A stretch of DNA of 8,603 bases from an uncultured Clostridia bacterium (GCA_947569225.1 CANORX010000034.1:1-8603), one strand, 5' to 3'. Positions 1 to 7,697 are shown, counted from the stretch's first letter. The notes: generated from the letters alone by a model not told the origin. Made by a program: numbers and translations.

Positions 1-1
1 A

Positions 2-631
2 ATGATATTAAGCATAATCCCATTAATAAAAATAAAAGACGTAAAAATAATAAAAGAAAAACCAAAAATAAAAAAAATAATAAAAACATTCCCTATAAAA
101 AACTATTTATTTATAATAATTGACCAACTAAGATACATAGCAGTATCTATATTTCCACTATTCATATACATAAACATAAAAAAAGACCTAACATACTTAG
201 GAGTTATTAACATAATATCAGGTTTAGGAAGCATAATATACATATACATACTATCTAAAAAAATGGATAAAAATAAAAAAGACTACTTAAAAATATCTGC
301 ACTAATACTAGCTATAATATACACACTAAAAATAAACATAACAAATCCTCAAATATTTCTAATAATAATGTTCTTAGAAGGAATATTCAAATCTGCCTTA
401 GACACAATAATACTAAGAAACACATATGCATATGGAAAAAACTATGAAGTAACAAGTTACATTGAATTCACAGAACTAATAAACAACATAACCAGAGTAA
501 TATTCCTAATAACATTTTATATACTAAACTTAAATCTAAAAACAATCATAATAATTAGTATCATAGGAATAATAATAAATTCATTCATTAAATTTGATGA
601 TGGTAAATTTGGATACAAAAAAAACTCTTAA
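2..631 (+). CDS. C-terminal half of an MFS-type membrane transporter (5'-partial)
   Basis: The visible 209 residues are a basic loop (about residues 10-32, rich in Lys and Ile) followed by six hydrophobic helices at roughly 34-57, 63-85, 93-110, 116-138, 155-178 and 181-198. A basic central loop followed by six helices is what the second half of a major facilitator superfamily protein (TM7-TM12) looks like, so the first six helices probably lie upstream of the window. The ATG at base 2 is simply the first in-frame Met; there is no room to see a ribosome binding site, and I treat the gene as truncated by the window edge. The substrate cannot be told. The protein ends KKNS in an A-run that also forms the T-tract of the terminator for the convergent gene. 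Membrane location is confident; the MFS assignment is by topology only. Confidence 0.6.
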   Translation: MILSIIPLIKIKDVKIIKEKPKIKKIIKTFPIKNYLFIIIDQLRYIAVSIFPLFIYINIKKDLTYLGVINIISGLGSIIYIYILSKKMDKNKKDYLKISALILAIIYTLKINITNPQIFLIIMFLEGIFKSALDTIILRNTYAYGKNYEVTSYIEFTELINNITRVIFLITFYILNLNLKTIIIISIIGIIINSFIKFDDGKFGYKKNS

Positions 632-650
632 ATATTCTTTTTAAGAGTTT
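622..650 (-). terminator. Intrinsic terminator between two convergent genes
   Basis: A perfect 10-bp inverted repeat, AAACTCTTAA (622-631) and TTAAGAGTTT (641-650), has a 9-nt loop. Read on the minus strand the stem is followed by a run of T (complement of the A-run at 616-621), the usual form of a Rho-independent terminator for the minus-strand gene ending at 628. On the plus strand it is followed only by TTTC, so it may act weakly in both directions. The stem has only two G-C pairs. Confidence 0.6.
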
Positions 651-999
651 CTTGAGTAACCATAAATGTTTTAAAAGTAGAACTATTTTTAAATTCTATA
701 AAAGAGTATGCTGCTGTTTTAGGTAAGTCTGGATTAAGACTTTCTATAAAAAATTGTTCCATTATACCTCTTAGAGATTCATGTAAGAATGTAGCTACAG
801 ATATATCACCTTTAACATTATTAAGTTCTCTTCTTGCTTGTTCTGCTTTCTCAATAAAAGACTTATCATTTCTAGCACTTAAAGATATTGACTTAGCAAG
901 TAAAACATCTGCCTCATCTCTTAAACTACTTAAACATTTTGTTATTTCATCCATAACTTTTAAAGCATCATAATATGTATCTTCTGGTATTTCACGCAT
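628..999 (-). CDS. Small soluble helical protein of unknown function
   Basis: This 123-residue product is not one I recognise. It has no membrane segment or signal peptide and looks almost entirely alpha-helical: an N-terminal stretch (residues 8-50) with heptad-like hydrophobics and charged residues, then ARRELNNVKGD and LHESLRGIMEQFF, and a more polar C-terminus ending in LKKNI. The start at 999 is chosen because the minus strand carries AAAGGGGG 8 nt upstream; an ATG 7 nt further upstream is out of frame and closed after four codons. It is a single-gene unit with its own strong promoter (1027-1055), no operon partner, and a terminator overlapping its stop. Its stop overlaps that of the convergent membrane protein by 4 bp. 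A regulatory or adaptor role is possible, but nothing in the sequence shows it. Confidence 0.75.
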   Translation of the reverse strand: MREIPEDTYYDALKVMDEITKCLSSLRDEADVLLAKSISLSARNDKSFIEKAEQARRELNNVKGDISVATFLHESLRGIMEQFFIESLNPDLPKTAAYSFIEFKNSSTFKTFMVTQETLKKNI

Positions 1000-1026
1000 T
1001 TCTCATTCCCCCTTTAATATGACTTA

Positions 1027-1055
1027 ATTGTACCACAAATTATACTTATTGTCAA
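1027..1055 (-). promoter_or_regulatory. Strong promoter for the 123-residue protein gene
   Basis: On the minus strand a perfect -35 TTGACA (1050-1055), a 17-bp spacer and -10 TACAAT (1027-1032) preceded by TGG (extended -10). It lies about 28 bp upstream of the start codon at 999. Confidence 0.8.
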
Positions 1056-1109
1056 CTGAAAAGTGAAAAATATTGTACGCAATCTAATTGTAAAAATAAA
1101 AAAAGAATA

Positions 1110-1138
1110 TTGTTAAAACAAATTAATTATGTTAAGAT
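1110..1138 (+). promoter_or_regulatory. Promoter for the GH31 gene
   Basis: TTGTTA (1110-1115), 17-bp spacer, TAAGAT (1133-1138) with an extended -10 TGT in front. The start codon is 27 bp downstream. Upstream, at 1072-1083, ATTG TACG CAAT is a short imperfect dyad that could be an operator but is too weak to assign to a regulator family. Confidence 0.6.
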
Positions 1139-1164
1139 ATTAATTAGGATAAAGGGGTGTAGCT

Positions 1165-3573
1165 ATGAGTGACTTAAGCGAACACTTTAGAATTGATGTT
1201 AATCTTGGAAAAGCTAATTCTAAATACACATTTCAAGGAAAAAAATATAGGATAACTATACTATCCGATGTTTTAATACGCCTTGAATACAGTGAAACAG
1301 GCACATTTAATGACTACCCAACACTATTTGCAATCAATAGACAATTTAAAAACCCACCATCAATAACAGTAAAAGAAGATGAAAAATACTTAAACATATC
1401 AAATAGTTACTTTATATTAGAATACTCAAAAGAAAAACCTTACGAAGCATCCAAACTAATACCAGACACTAACCTTAGAATAAGTCTAAAAAACACAGAC
1501 AAAGTATGGTATTACAATCACCCAGAAGTAAGAAACTTTAAAGGTTCAACATATAGCTTTGACACTGGAAAAAACTTTAACTTAGACAAAGGTCTATATA
1601 GCACAGATGGTTTTGCATCAATAAACGATACAGACAGACCTGTATTTATAGCAAATGGATCAGTAAGAAAAAATCCAAGTGATGGAGTAGACATATATCT
1701 ATTCATTTATAGAAAAGACTTTGGACGTGCCTTACAAAGCTACTTTGAACTAACTGGATATCCTGAACTGCCACCTAGATATGCACTAGGAATATGTTGG
1801 AATAAAGACGAAGCATACAACACTGTAGAAATAAAAAAACTAATAGAAGACTTTAACAAATCTAACGTACCCATATCTTCTATATTACTAGGAAAAAATT
1901 GGAAACAAATTCCAAAAGAAAAAGAAATAACACCAAACTATGAATTTGATAAAGAAAAAATACCTGATGCTACAGAACTAATAAATGAATTACATGACAA
2001 AAAAATATACCTAGGACTAAACATAACTACAGAAAACGGAATAAACCAGTTAGACAAATACTACAATGAAGCAAAACGTATACTGAACATAAAAAACGAT
2101 GGAATAATACCAGTAAACATATATAATACAGAATTATTAGATGGATTTTATAAAAACATAATAAACCCATTACTAGACATAGGCGTAGATTACTTTCTAT
2201 TAGATGACAACACTAAAGACAAAATAAATCTATTCATGCTATGTCACTACACATATATGAACTACAGCAGAAAACAAACAACAACACTAATAATATACAC
2301 TACAAACAATGGGATTGCCTCACATAGATACCCAGTACTATATTCAGGTATCACACAAGTATCATGGAGGACTCTAAAATACCTACCATTCTATAACTCA
2401 ACATCATCAAACATTGGCTTATCTTGGTGGAGTCATGACATAGGTGGATTTATTAATGGAACAGAAGACAGAGAACTATACACAAGATACGTTCAACTAG
2501 GAGTATACAGTCCAATATTTAGATTCTCTTCAACAAAAGGAAGATATTACAAAAGAGAACCATGGAAATGGGATGTAAAAACTGAAAGCATAGTAACAGA
2601 ATACACAAGAGTAAGACACAAACTAATACCATATTTATACACTGAAGGATATAAATACACAAAATTAGGAAGTCCAATAATACAACCAATATACTATAGA
2701 TATCCTGAAACAAAAGACGAACCACTATATAAAAATGAATACTTCTTTGGTTCTGAACTATTCGTCTCTCCCATAACTGACCCCAAAGACCCAATAATGA
2801 ACAGAGTAGTACAAAGAGTATTCTTACCTGAAGGAACATGGTATGACTTTAAAACTGGAAAAAAATTTCCAGGTGGAAAAAGATATGTAACATTTTATAA
2901 AGACGAAGACTATCCAGTATATGCTAAAAGTGGTTCTATAATCCCACTAGCTGACTTAGATGACGAAAACATAAACGATGTAAAACCACCTAAAAAAATG
3001 GAAATACAAGTATTCCCTGGACAAAACAACTCATATAACTTATACGAAGACGATGGAGTATCAAACCTTTACAAACAAGGATATTACATAATAACTAACA
3101 TCGACTATAACTATAGACAAAATAACTACACACTTATAATAAGACCAGTAGAAGGAAAAAGTGGAATAATACCAGACAAAAGAGACTATAGAATACGATT
3201 TAGAAACACTAAACATGCAGAATACGTAAAAACCAACATAGGCTTAAGAGAAGTAGAACACCATGCATACACAGATGAAACAGACTTCATAATAGAAATA
3301 AAAGACGTACCAACAACCGCTCAACTAACAGTAAACTGTGGTGGAAAAGCTATAGAAATAGATGCAGTAAGACTTATAAACGAAGACATAGACGAAATAA
3401 TATCAGACTTACAAATAGAAACAACATTAAAAGAAACAATCGCAGACATAATATTTAGTGATAAACAAATAAGAAAGAAAAGAATAGAAATAAGAAAACT
3501 AAGACACAAAGGATTAAAAAGCGTATTCGTAAAAATGTTCTTAAAGCTATTAGAATACATAAGTGAAATATAA
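1165..3573 (+). CDS. GH31-family glycosidase (alpha-glucosidase/alpha-xylosidase-like), atypical active site
   Basis: An 802-residue cytoplasmic protein without signal peptide; AAAGGGG sits 7 nt before the ATG. Order: N-terminal beta-sandwich (about 1-200), GH31 barrel (about 203-520) beginning LPPRYALGICW, proximal and distal C-terminal sandwiches (about 540-720, with YAKSGSIIPLA and YEDDG), then a Lys-rich helical tail (about 730-802). The nucleophile is probably D347 in GVDYFLLDD; WWSHDIGGF at 421-429 is the family signature. GH31 enzymes hydrolyse alpha-linked glucosides or xylosides with retention. The acid/base Asp, which in E. coli YicI lies in WGGD, aligns with Y393-S-G-I396, so it appears to be missing. 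I believe a Firmicutes subfamily shares this YSG-x form, from memory only. Own promoter and terminator: monocistronic. No transporter or regulator nearby indicates the sugar. Confidence 0.88.
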   Translation: MSDLSEHFRIDVNLGKANSKYTFQGKKYRITILSDVLIRLEYSETGTFNDYPTLFAINRQFKNPPSITVKEDEKYLNISNSYFILEYSKEKPYEASKLIPDTNLRISLKNTDKVWYYNHPEVRNFKGSTYSFDTGKNFNLDKGLYSTDGFASINDTDRPVFIANGSVRKNPSDGVDIYLFIYRKDFGRALQSYFELTGYPELPPRYALGICWNKDEAYNTVEIKKLIEDFNKSNVPISSILLGKNWKQIPKEKEITPNYEFDKEKIPDATELINELHDKKIYLGLNITTENGINQLDKYYNEAKRILNIKNDGIIPVNIYNTELLDGFYKNIINPLLDIGVDYFLLDDNTKDKINLFMLCHYTYMNYSRKQTTTLIIYTTNNGIASHRYPVLYSGITQVSWRTLKYLPFYNSTSSNIGLSWWSHDIGGFINGTEDRELYTRYVQLGVYSPIFRFSSTKGRYYKREPWKWDVKTESIVTEYTRVRHKLIPYLYTEGYKYTKLGSPIIQPIYYRYPETKDEPLYKNEYFFGSELFVSPITDPKDPIMNRVVQRVFLPEGTWYDFKTGKKFPGGKRYVTFYKDEDYPVYAKSGSIIPLADLDDENINDVKPPKKMEIQVFPGQNNSYNLYEDDGVSNLYKQGYYIITNIDYNYRQNNYTLIIRPVEGKSGIIPDKRDYRIRFRNTKHAEYVKTNIGLREVEHHAYTDETDFIIEIKDVPTTAQLTVNCGGKAIEIDAVRLINEDIDEIISDLQIETTLKETIADIIFSDKQIRKKRIEIRKLRHKGLKSVFVKMFLKLLEYISEI

Positions 3574-3575
3574 AT

Positions 3576-3603
3576 GAAAATGGTATAAGAGCTATTTTCT
3601 TTT
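3576..3603 (+). terminator. Intrinsic terminator after the GH31 gene
   Basis: GAAAATGG (3576-3583) pairs with CTATTTTC (3592-3599), including one G-U pair, over an 8-nt loop, and is followed by TTTT. It begins 3 bp after the stop codon. Confidence 0.6.
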
Positions 3604-3604
3604 A

Positions 3605-3640
3605 ACTTGACATTCAAGTCTGTATGATATAAAATATCAT
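3605..3640 (+). promoter_or_regulatory. Promoter with two perfect dyads, for the J-domain gene
   Basis: Consensus -35 TTGACA (3607-3612), 17-bp spacer, -10 TAAAAT (3630-3635). Each element lies in a perfect inverted repeat with a 3-nt centre: ACTTGA-CAT-TCAAGT (3605-3619) over the -35 and ATGATAT-AAA-ATATCAT (3624-3640) over the -10. This layout suggests repressor operators, though AT-rich dyads can arise by chance. Confidence 0.65.
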
Positions 3641-3661
3641 AACAAATGAAGGTGTGTAAAA

Positions 3662-4240
3662 ATGCAAGAACAATGGTAAAGAGATTGGAAAGACTATTAT
3701 CAAATATTAAATATAAATACTAGTAGTAGTGAAGAAGAAATAAAAAAAGCTTATAGAACTTTAATTAAACAATATCACACAGACATAAATTCTAGTTTAG
3801 AAGCTAAAGAAAAAGCACAAGAAATAAACGAAGCTTATGATGTATTAAGTAACAAAGGTAAAAAACAAAAATATGATGAATACTATAACCTGAAAAATAA
3901 TGAAAAAATACCATTTGATTTTATAGAAAATGTTTCTAAAATATTTATATTAACAATGGAACTAGAAAACTTAAAATCAAAATTAGAAAAACATGAAAAA
4001 AGAAAATATATGGGAACCGTTTTTATTTTAGGTGGTATTTTAGGAGAAATTTCAAGTATTTTAAGTTATTTAAGTACAGAAAATAAAGATAAAATGTTAC
4101 TAGTTTTTCTTGCTGCTTATGCAACGTTAAGTTCTAGTGGAGCATACATGTTATATAAAGAAAAGAAGTTTGACACCACCGAATACCTAAACAGAATCAG
4201 TTACTTTGAAGAAGAATTAGCAAAAACATTAAAATTATAA
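3662..4240 (+). pseudogene. J-domain (DnaJ-like) membrane protein gene interrupted by an in-frame TAA
   Basis: GAAGGTGTG about 6 nt upstream makes ATG 3662 the natural start, but codon 6 (3677-3679) is TAA. The same frame then stays open to 4240 with no ATG, TTG or GTG start before codon 99. The frame encodes a good J domain: DYYQILNI, the helix EEEIKKAYRTLIKQY, then HTD (codons 39-41) where HPD is expected, then AQEINEAYDVLSN and KKQKYDEYY. J domains stimulate Hsp70 (DnaK) ATPase through HPD. The C-terminal third (3956-4240) carries a charged helix and two probable membrane helices, so an intact form would be a membrane-anchored Hsp70 co-chaperone. Both lesions are explained by single base changes (for example CAA to TAA, CCA to ACA). 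Most likely a recent pseudogene or a base-call error; a shorter protein from 3956 would lack the J domain. Confidence 0.72.
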
Positions 4241-4250
4241 AACCAAACAC

Positions 4251-4279
4251 TTGAATATAACATAAAAATTTAATATAAT
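4251..4279 (+). promoter_or_regulatory. Promoter of the T-box/leuS operon
   Basis: TTGAAT (4251-4256), 17-bp spacer, perfect TATAAT (4274-4279). Transcription would start near 4285, just where the T-box leader begins. Confidence 0.75.
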
Positions 4280-4284
4280 AAAAA

Positions 4285-4497
4285 CGTAAATCTCGTTGAA
4301 AAAGAGTAGTAATAAACTAGTATTACAAAAGAGAGTTAGCGTTTGGTGAAAGCTAACTAATACAAATTTATGAACTTGCTTTGGAGAGAATCGTATAAGT
4401 GCGTTAAACTTAAGAGAAGCATAAATAAACTTTATGAATTAAGGTGGTACCGCGGATTGCACATTCGTCCTTAAATCTAAAGTTTTTTGTTTTTTAA
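4285..4497 (+). promoter_or_regulatory. T-box leader, leucine-type (CUU specifier)
   Basis: T-boxes sense uncharged tRNA and switch on the downstream synthetase gene. Stem I is clear: GTATTA (4320-4325) pairs with TAATAC (4358-4363); then comes the AG-bulge region, and AGTTAGC (4334-4340) pairs with GCTAACT (4352-4358 edge) around a TTTGGTGAAA-type loop. The specifier region reads TATGAA-CTT-GCTTTGGAG, giving specifier CTT at 4375-4377, a Leu codon that fits leuS downstream. The conserved T-box motif AAGGTGGTACCGCGG is at 4441-4455; its TGG would pair with the tRNA acceptor end. AAGG and CCTT (4441-4444, 4469-4472) form the antiterminator base. Regulation is therefore by leucine starvation. 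Confidence 0.93.
4430..4495 (+). terminator. Hairpin and T-run at the end of the T-box leader
   Basis: CTTTA (4430-4434) pairs with TAAAG (4478-4482) and TTAAGG (4438-4443) with CCTTAA (4469-4474), separated by an internal loop and followed by TTTTTTGTTTTTT (4483-4495). The stem encloses the T-box motif rather than lying wholly downstream of it, so this terminator would contain the antiterminator pairs. The CCTT strand can alternatively pair with AAGGA of the next gene's ribosome binding site (4502-4506). Confidence 0.5.
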
Positions 4498-4513
4498 TAA
4501 AAAGGAGGCAAAA

Positions 4514-4879
4514 ATGGATGACAAACTATTACTAAACATACTATCATTTATAATAACATATATAATATTTCTCCTAGTGCACATATTTATAATAAACAGA
4601 AAAAGAAAAGATTATAAAAATGGTAAACAAACAGAAATATATTACATAATAAACAAAGCAAAACTAGACATGAACAAAACAAAATATAGCACTTTAAAAT
4701 GGTTAGTAACAATTATAAACCCACTAATAATAAGCACAACATTCATAATAGTTACCAACATAAAATCATACTTAATAGGATTAATAGTAGGATTTATAAC
4801 ACTAATATCACTAATATACTCTTGCTATGAATTAATAGGAAGATATTTAAAAAAGAAAGAAGGAAAGAAAAATGTATAA
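4514..4879 (+). CDS. Small three-helix membrane protein in the leuS operon
   Basis: A 121-residue protein starting MDDKLLLNIL. I choose ATG 4514 because AAAGGAGG lies 5-6 nt upstream; a TTG at 4487 would put the start inside the T-run of the leader. Three hydrophobic segments are seen: about residues 5-26, 64-84 and 87-107, with a basic cytoplasmic-type loop between the first and second (NRKRKDYKNGKQ) and a Lys-rich end. I do not recognise a named family. It is the first gene after the leucine T-box and its last 8 bp overlap the start of leuS, so the two are probably co-transcribed and translationally coupled. The placement implies expression under leucine-tRNA control, but says nothing certain about function; an accessory role in membrane or amino-acid physiology is only a guess. 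Confidence 0.8.
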   Translation: MDDKLLLNILSFIITYIIFLLVHIFIINRKRKDYKNGKQTEIYYIINKAKLDMNKTKYSTLKWLVTIINPLIISTTFIIVTNIKSYLIGLIVGFITLISLIYSCYELIGRYLKKKEGKKNV

Positions 4880-7697
4880 TACAAAAGAAATAGAAAAAAA
4901 ATGGCAAAACTTTTGGAAGGAAAAAAAACTATTTAATGCATCAAACGTTAGTGAACAAGAAAAATACTACATACTAGTAGAATTTCCTTATCCAAGTGGG
5001 TCAGGTCTTCATGTAGGACACGTAAGAAGTTACACTGCCCTAGACGCAATAGCAAGACTAAAAAGAATGAAAGGATATAACGTATTATTCCCAATGGGAT
5101 GGGATGCTTTTGGTGCACCTGCAGAACAATATGCAATAAAAAATCAAATACATCCAAAAATTGCAGTAGAAGAAAACATTAAAGTATTCAAAGGTCAATT
5201 AGAAAGTATGGGTTACTCATTTGACTGGGAAAGAGAATTCTCAACCACTGACCCAGAATACTACAAATGGACACAATGGCAATTCTTAAAATTCTATGAA
5301 AAAGGACTAGCATACAAAGCAGAAAAAGAAATAAATTGGTGTCCAAATTGTAAAACAGGACTATCAAATGAAGATGCAGCAGGTGGAGTATGTGAAAGAT
5401 GTGGAACAAAAACTGAAAAGAAATTAAAAAATCAATGGATGTTAAAAATGACATCTTATGCAGATAGACTAATAGACGGATTAAAAGAAACTGAATTCTT
5501 AGACAAAATAAAAACTGCACAAATAAATTGGATTGGAAAATCAACAGGAGCTTCAGTTAACTTTAAACTAAATGGATTAGAAGAAGAATTAGAAGTATAT
5601 ACAACAAGACCTGACACACTATTTGGTGTAACATTCATGGTAATATCACCTGAACACAAAATATTAGAAACGTACAAAAATAAAATTCAAAACCTAGCTG
5701 AAGTAGAAAAATATCAAACTCTTGCAAAACAAAAAACTGAAATAGAAAGAACAGACGTAACAAAAGAAAAAACAGGAGTAAAACTAGAAGGATTAGAAGC
5801 GATTAATCCACTTAATAACAAACAAATCCCGATATACATAAGTGACTATGTATTAGCTAACTATGGAACAGGTGCAATAATGGCAGTACCAGCCCATGAC
5901 GAAAGAGACTATGCCTTTGCAAAAAAATTCAACATAGAAATAATACCAGTAATAGAAGAAATAACAGGATCACCAAAAGAAAATGAAGAAAAAAAGAAAA
6001 GCATAGTAGCAGTATTATATGATGAAACTAAAGACAAATACCTAACAATAAACTGGGCTAGCTTAGGTGGAAGACTATTTATTGGAGGTACAAGAAAAGA
6101 AAATGAAACTATAGTAGAATGTGCAAAAAGAGAAATAAAAGAAGAAACAGGGTACACTAATATAGAACTCATAACAGAAATACTACCAATAAATCATCAT
6201 TACTATGCATATAACAAAGACAAATATTATGAAATAGACTCTACTGGATTACTATTTAAACTAATAGACGACACAAAAATAGAACAACAACTAGAAGAAG
6301 ACGAAAAATTCACAATAGAATGGGTAGACAAAAATACTATCTTAAAAGAAGTAAAAGACGAATTACACATAAAAACATTTAATAATGTATTAAATCCAAG
6401 TCCATACACAGGTGATGGAAAAATGATTAACTCTGAATTTTTAAATGGACTAACAAACAAAAATGACTCAATTAATAAAATGATAGAATACTTAGAAGCA
6501 AACAAACTAGGACACAAAACAACAAACTATAGACTTCAAGACTGGATATTTAGCCGTCAAAGATTCTGGGGTGAACCAATCCCAATGATACATTGTGAAA
6601 AATGTGGATGGGTTAAAGTACCAGAAGACGAACTACCATTATTACTTCCTGAAGTAACAGCATATGAACCAACAGAAACAGGAGAAAGTCCACTTGCTTC
6701 CATTACTGAATGGGTAAACACAACTTGTCCTGAATGTGGAGCACATGCTACTCGTGAAACTGACACAATGCCTAACTGGGCTGGATCTTCTTGGTATTGG
6801 TTAAGATACATGGATGCTAAAAACGATAAATGCTTTGCAGATTTTGATGTATTAAAATACTGGGGAATGGTAGACTTATATAATGGTGGAATGGAACATG
6901 CAACAAGACACTTACTATATGCAAGATTCTGGCATCAATTCCTATATGACCAAGGATTAGTTCCAACTAAAGAACCATTCAAAAAGAGAGTCGCGCATGG
7001 AATGATACTTGGTGAAAATAATGAAAAAATGAGCAAATCAAAAGGAAATGTAATAAATCCTGATGACATGGTAAAAACATATGGAGCAGATGCGCTAAGA
7101 ACATTTGAAATGTTTATAGGTGACTATGAAAAAGATGCATCATGGAGTGAAAACGGACTAAAAGGATGTAAAAGATTCTTAGACAGAATTTACAGACTAA
7201 AAGATAAATTAAATGATAAAGACTCTTACACTGAATCACTAGAAAACATAATAAATAAAACCATTAAGAAAGTCACAGAAGACATAGAAACAATGAACTT
7301 TAACACAGCTGTATCAGCACTTATGATATTAACAAACGAATATGAAAAAACTGAAACAATAACAAAAGAAGACTACAGAACATTACTAACACTATTAAAC
7401 CCAATCGCACCACATATAACAGAAGAATTAGTAGAAATAAGCAATTTAGGAACACCTATATGTGAAACCCCTTGGCCAACATATGACGAAACAAAAATGA
7501 TTGATAGTATAGTTAACATAGCAGTACAAATAAACGGAAAACTAAGAGGTTCTATGGAAGTACCAAATAACACTGATAAAGAAGAATTAATAAGATTAGC
7601 AAAAGAACTAGACAATGTACAAAAACATTTACTAGATAAAGAAATAATAAAAGAAATTGTAGTGCCTAACAAAATAGTAAATTTAGTAGTAAAATAG
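4872..7697 (+). CDS. leuS: Leucyl-tRNA synthetase with an inserted Nudix hydrolase domain
   Basis: LeuRS charges tRNA-Leu in the cytoplasm. Seen: HIGH-type H47-V-G-H50; Zn cysteines C157/C160/C174/C177; editing signature TTRPDT (244-249) and HDERD (342-346), where D346 matches the amino-group-anchoring Asp of E. coli LeuRS; a second pair of CxxC motifs (575/578, 619/622); KMSKS at 719-723; and the C-terminal tRNA-binding region. It is 941 residues, about 135 more than usual for bacteria. The surplus is residues about 370-508, between IPVIE and YTGDGKM of the CP1 editing domain, and contains a perfect Nudix box (G406-x5-E412-x7-R420-E-I-K-E424-E425-T-G-Y428). All catalytic signatures of both enzymes are intact. 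AAGGA lies 7 nt before the ATG, inside the upstream gene. Regulated by the T-box. I recall similar Nudix-bearing LeuRS entries in Patescibacteria, unverified. Confidence 0.97.
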   Translation: MYNTKEIEKKWQNFWKEKKLFNASNVSEQEKYYILVEFPYPSGSGLHVGHVRSYTALDAIARLKRMKGYNVLFPMGWDAFGAPAEQYAIKNQIHPKIAVEENIKVFKGQLESMGYSFDWEREFSTTDPEYYKWTQWQFLKFYEKGLAYKAEKEINWCPNCKTGLSNEDAAGGVCERCGTKTEKKLKNQWMLKMTSYADRLIDGLKETEFLDKIKTAQINWIGKSTGASVNFKLNGLEEELEVYTTRPDTLFGVTFMVISPEHKILETYKNKIQNLAEVEKYQTLAKQKTEIERTDVTKEKTGVKLEGLEAINPLNNKQIPIYISDYVLANYGTGAIMAVPAHDERDYAFAKKFNIEIIPVIEEITGSPKENEEKKKSIVAVLYDETKDKYLTINWASLGGRLFIGGTRKENETIVECAKREIKEETGYTNIELITEILPINHHYYAYNKDKYYEIDSTGLLFKLIDDTKIEQQLEEDEKFTIEWVDKNTILKEVKDELHIKTFNNVLNPSPYTGDGKMINSEFLNGLTNKNDSINKMIEYLEANKLGHKTTNYRLQDWIFSRQRFWGEPIPMIHCEKCGWVKVPEDELPLLLPEVTAYEPTETGESPLASITEWVNTTCPECGAHATRETDTMPNWAGSSWYWLRYMDAKNDKCFADFDVLKYWGMVDLYNGGMEHATRHLLYARFWHQFLYDQGLVPTKEPFKKRVAHGMILGENNEKMSKSKGNVINPDDMVKTYGADALRTFEMFIGDYEKDASWSENGLKGCKRFLDRIYRLKDKLNDKDSYTESLENIINKTIKKVTEDIETMNFNTAVSALMILTNEYEKTETITKEDYRTLLTLLNPIAPHITEELVEISNLGTPICETPWPTYDETKMIDSIVNIAVQINGKLRGSMEVPNNTDKEELIRLAKELDNVQKHLLDKEIIKEIVVPNKIVNLVVK

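Noticed and set aside
1072..1083. ATTGTACGCAAT as a sugar-responsive LacI-type operator before the GH31 gene
   Set aside because: Only the outer four bases of each arm match, it does not fit the cre consensus, and no LacI-family gene is visible.
2519..2839. Minus-strand open frames within the GH31 and leuS genes (for example 2519-2839, 5188-5544, 6557-6811)
   Set aside because: They are antisense shadows of strongly conserved plus-strand coding sequence without ribosome binding sites.
3673..3723. ATG 3673 opening a 16-codon frame inside the J-domain gene
   Set aside because: It is out of frame with the J domain, has no well-spaced ribosome binding site, and closes at TAG; a frameshift model has no slippery sequence to support it.
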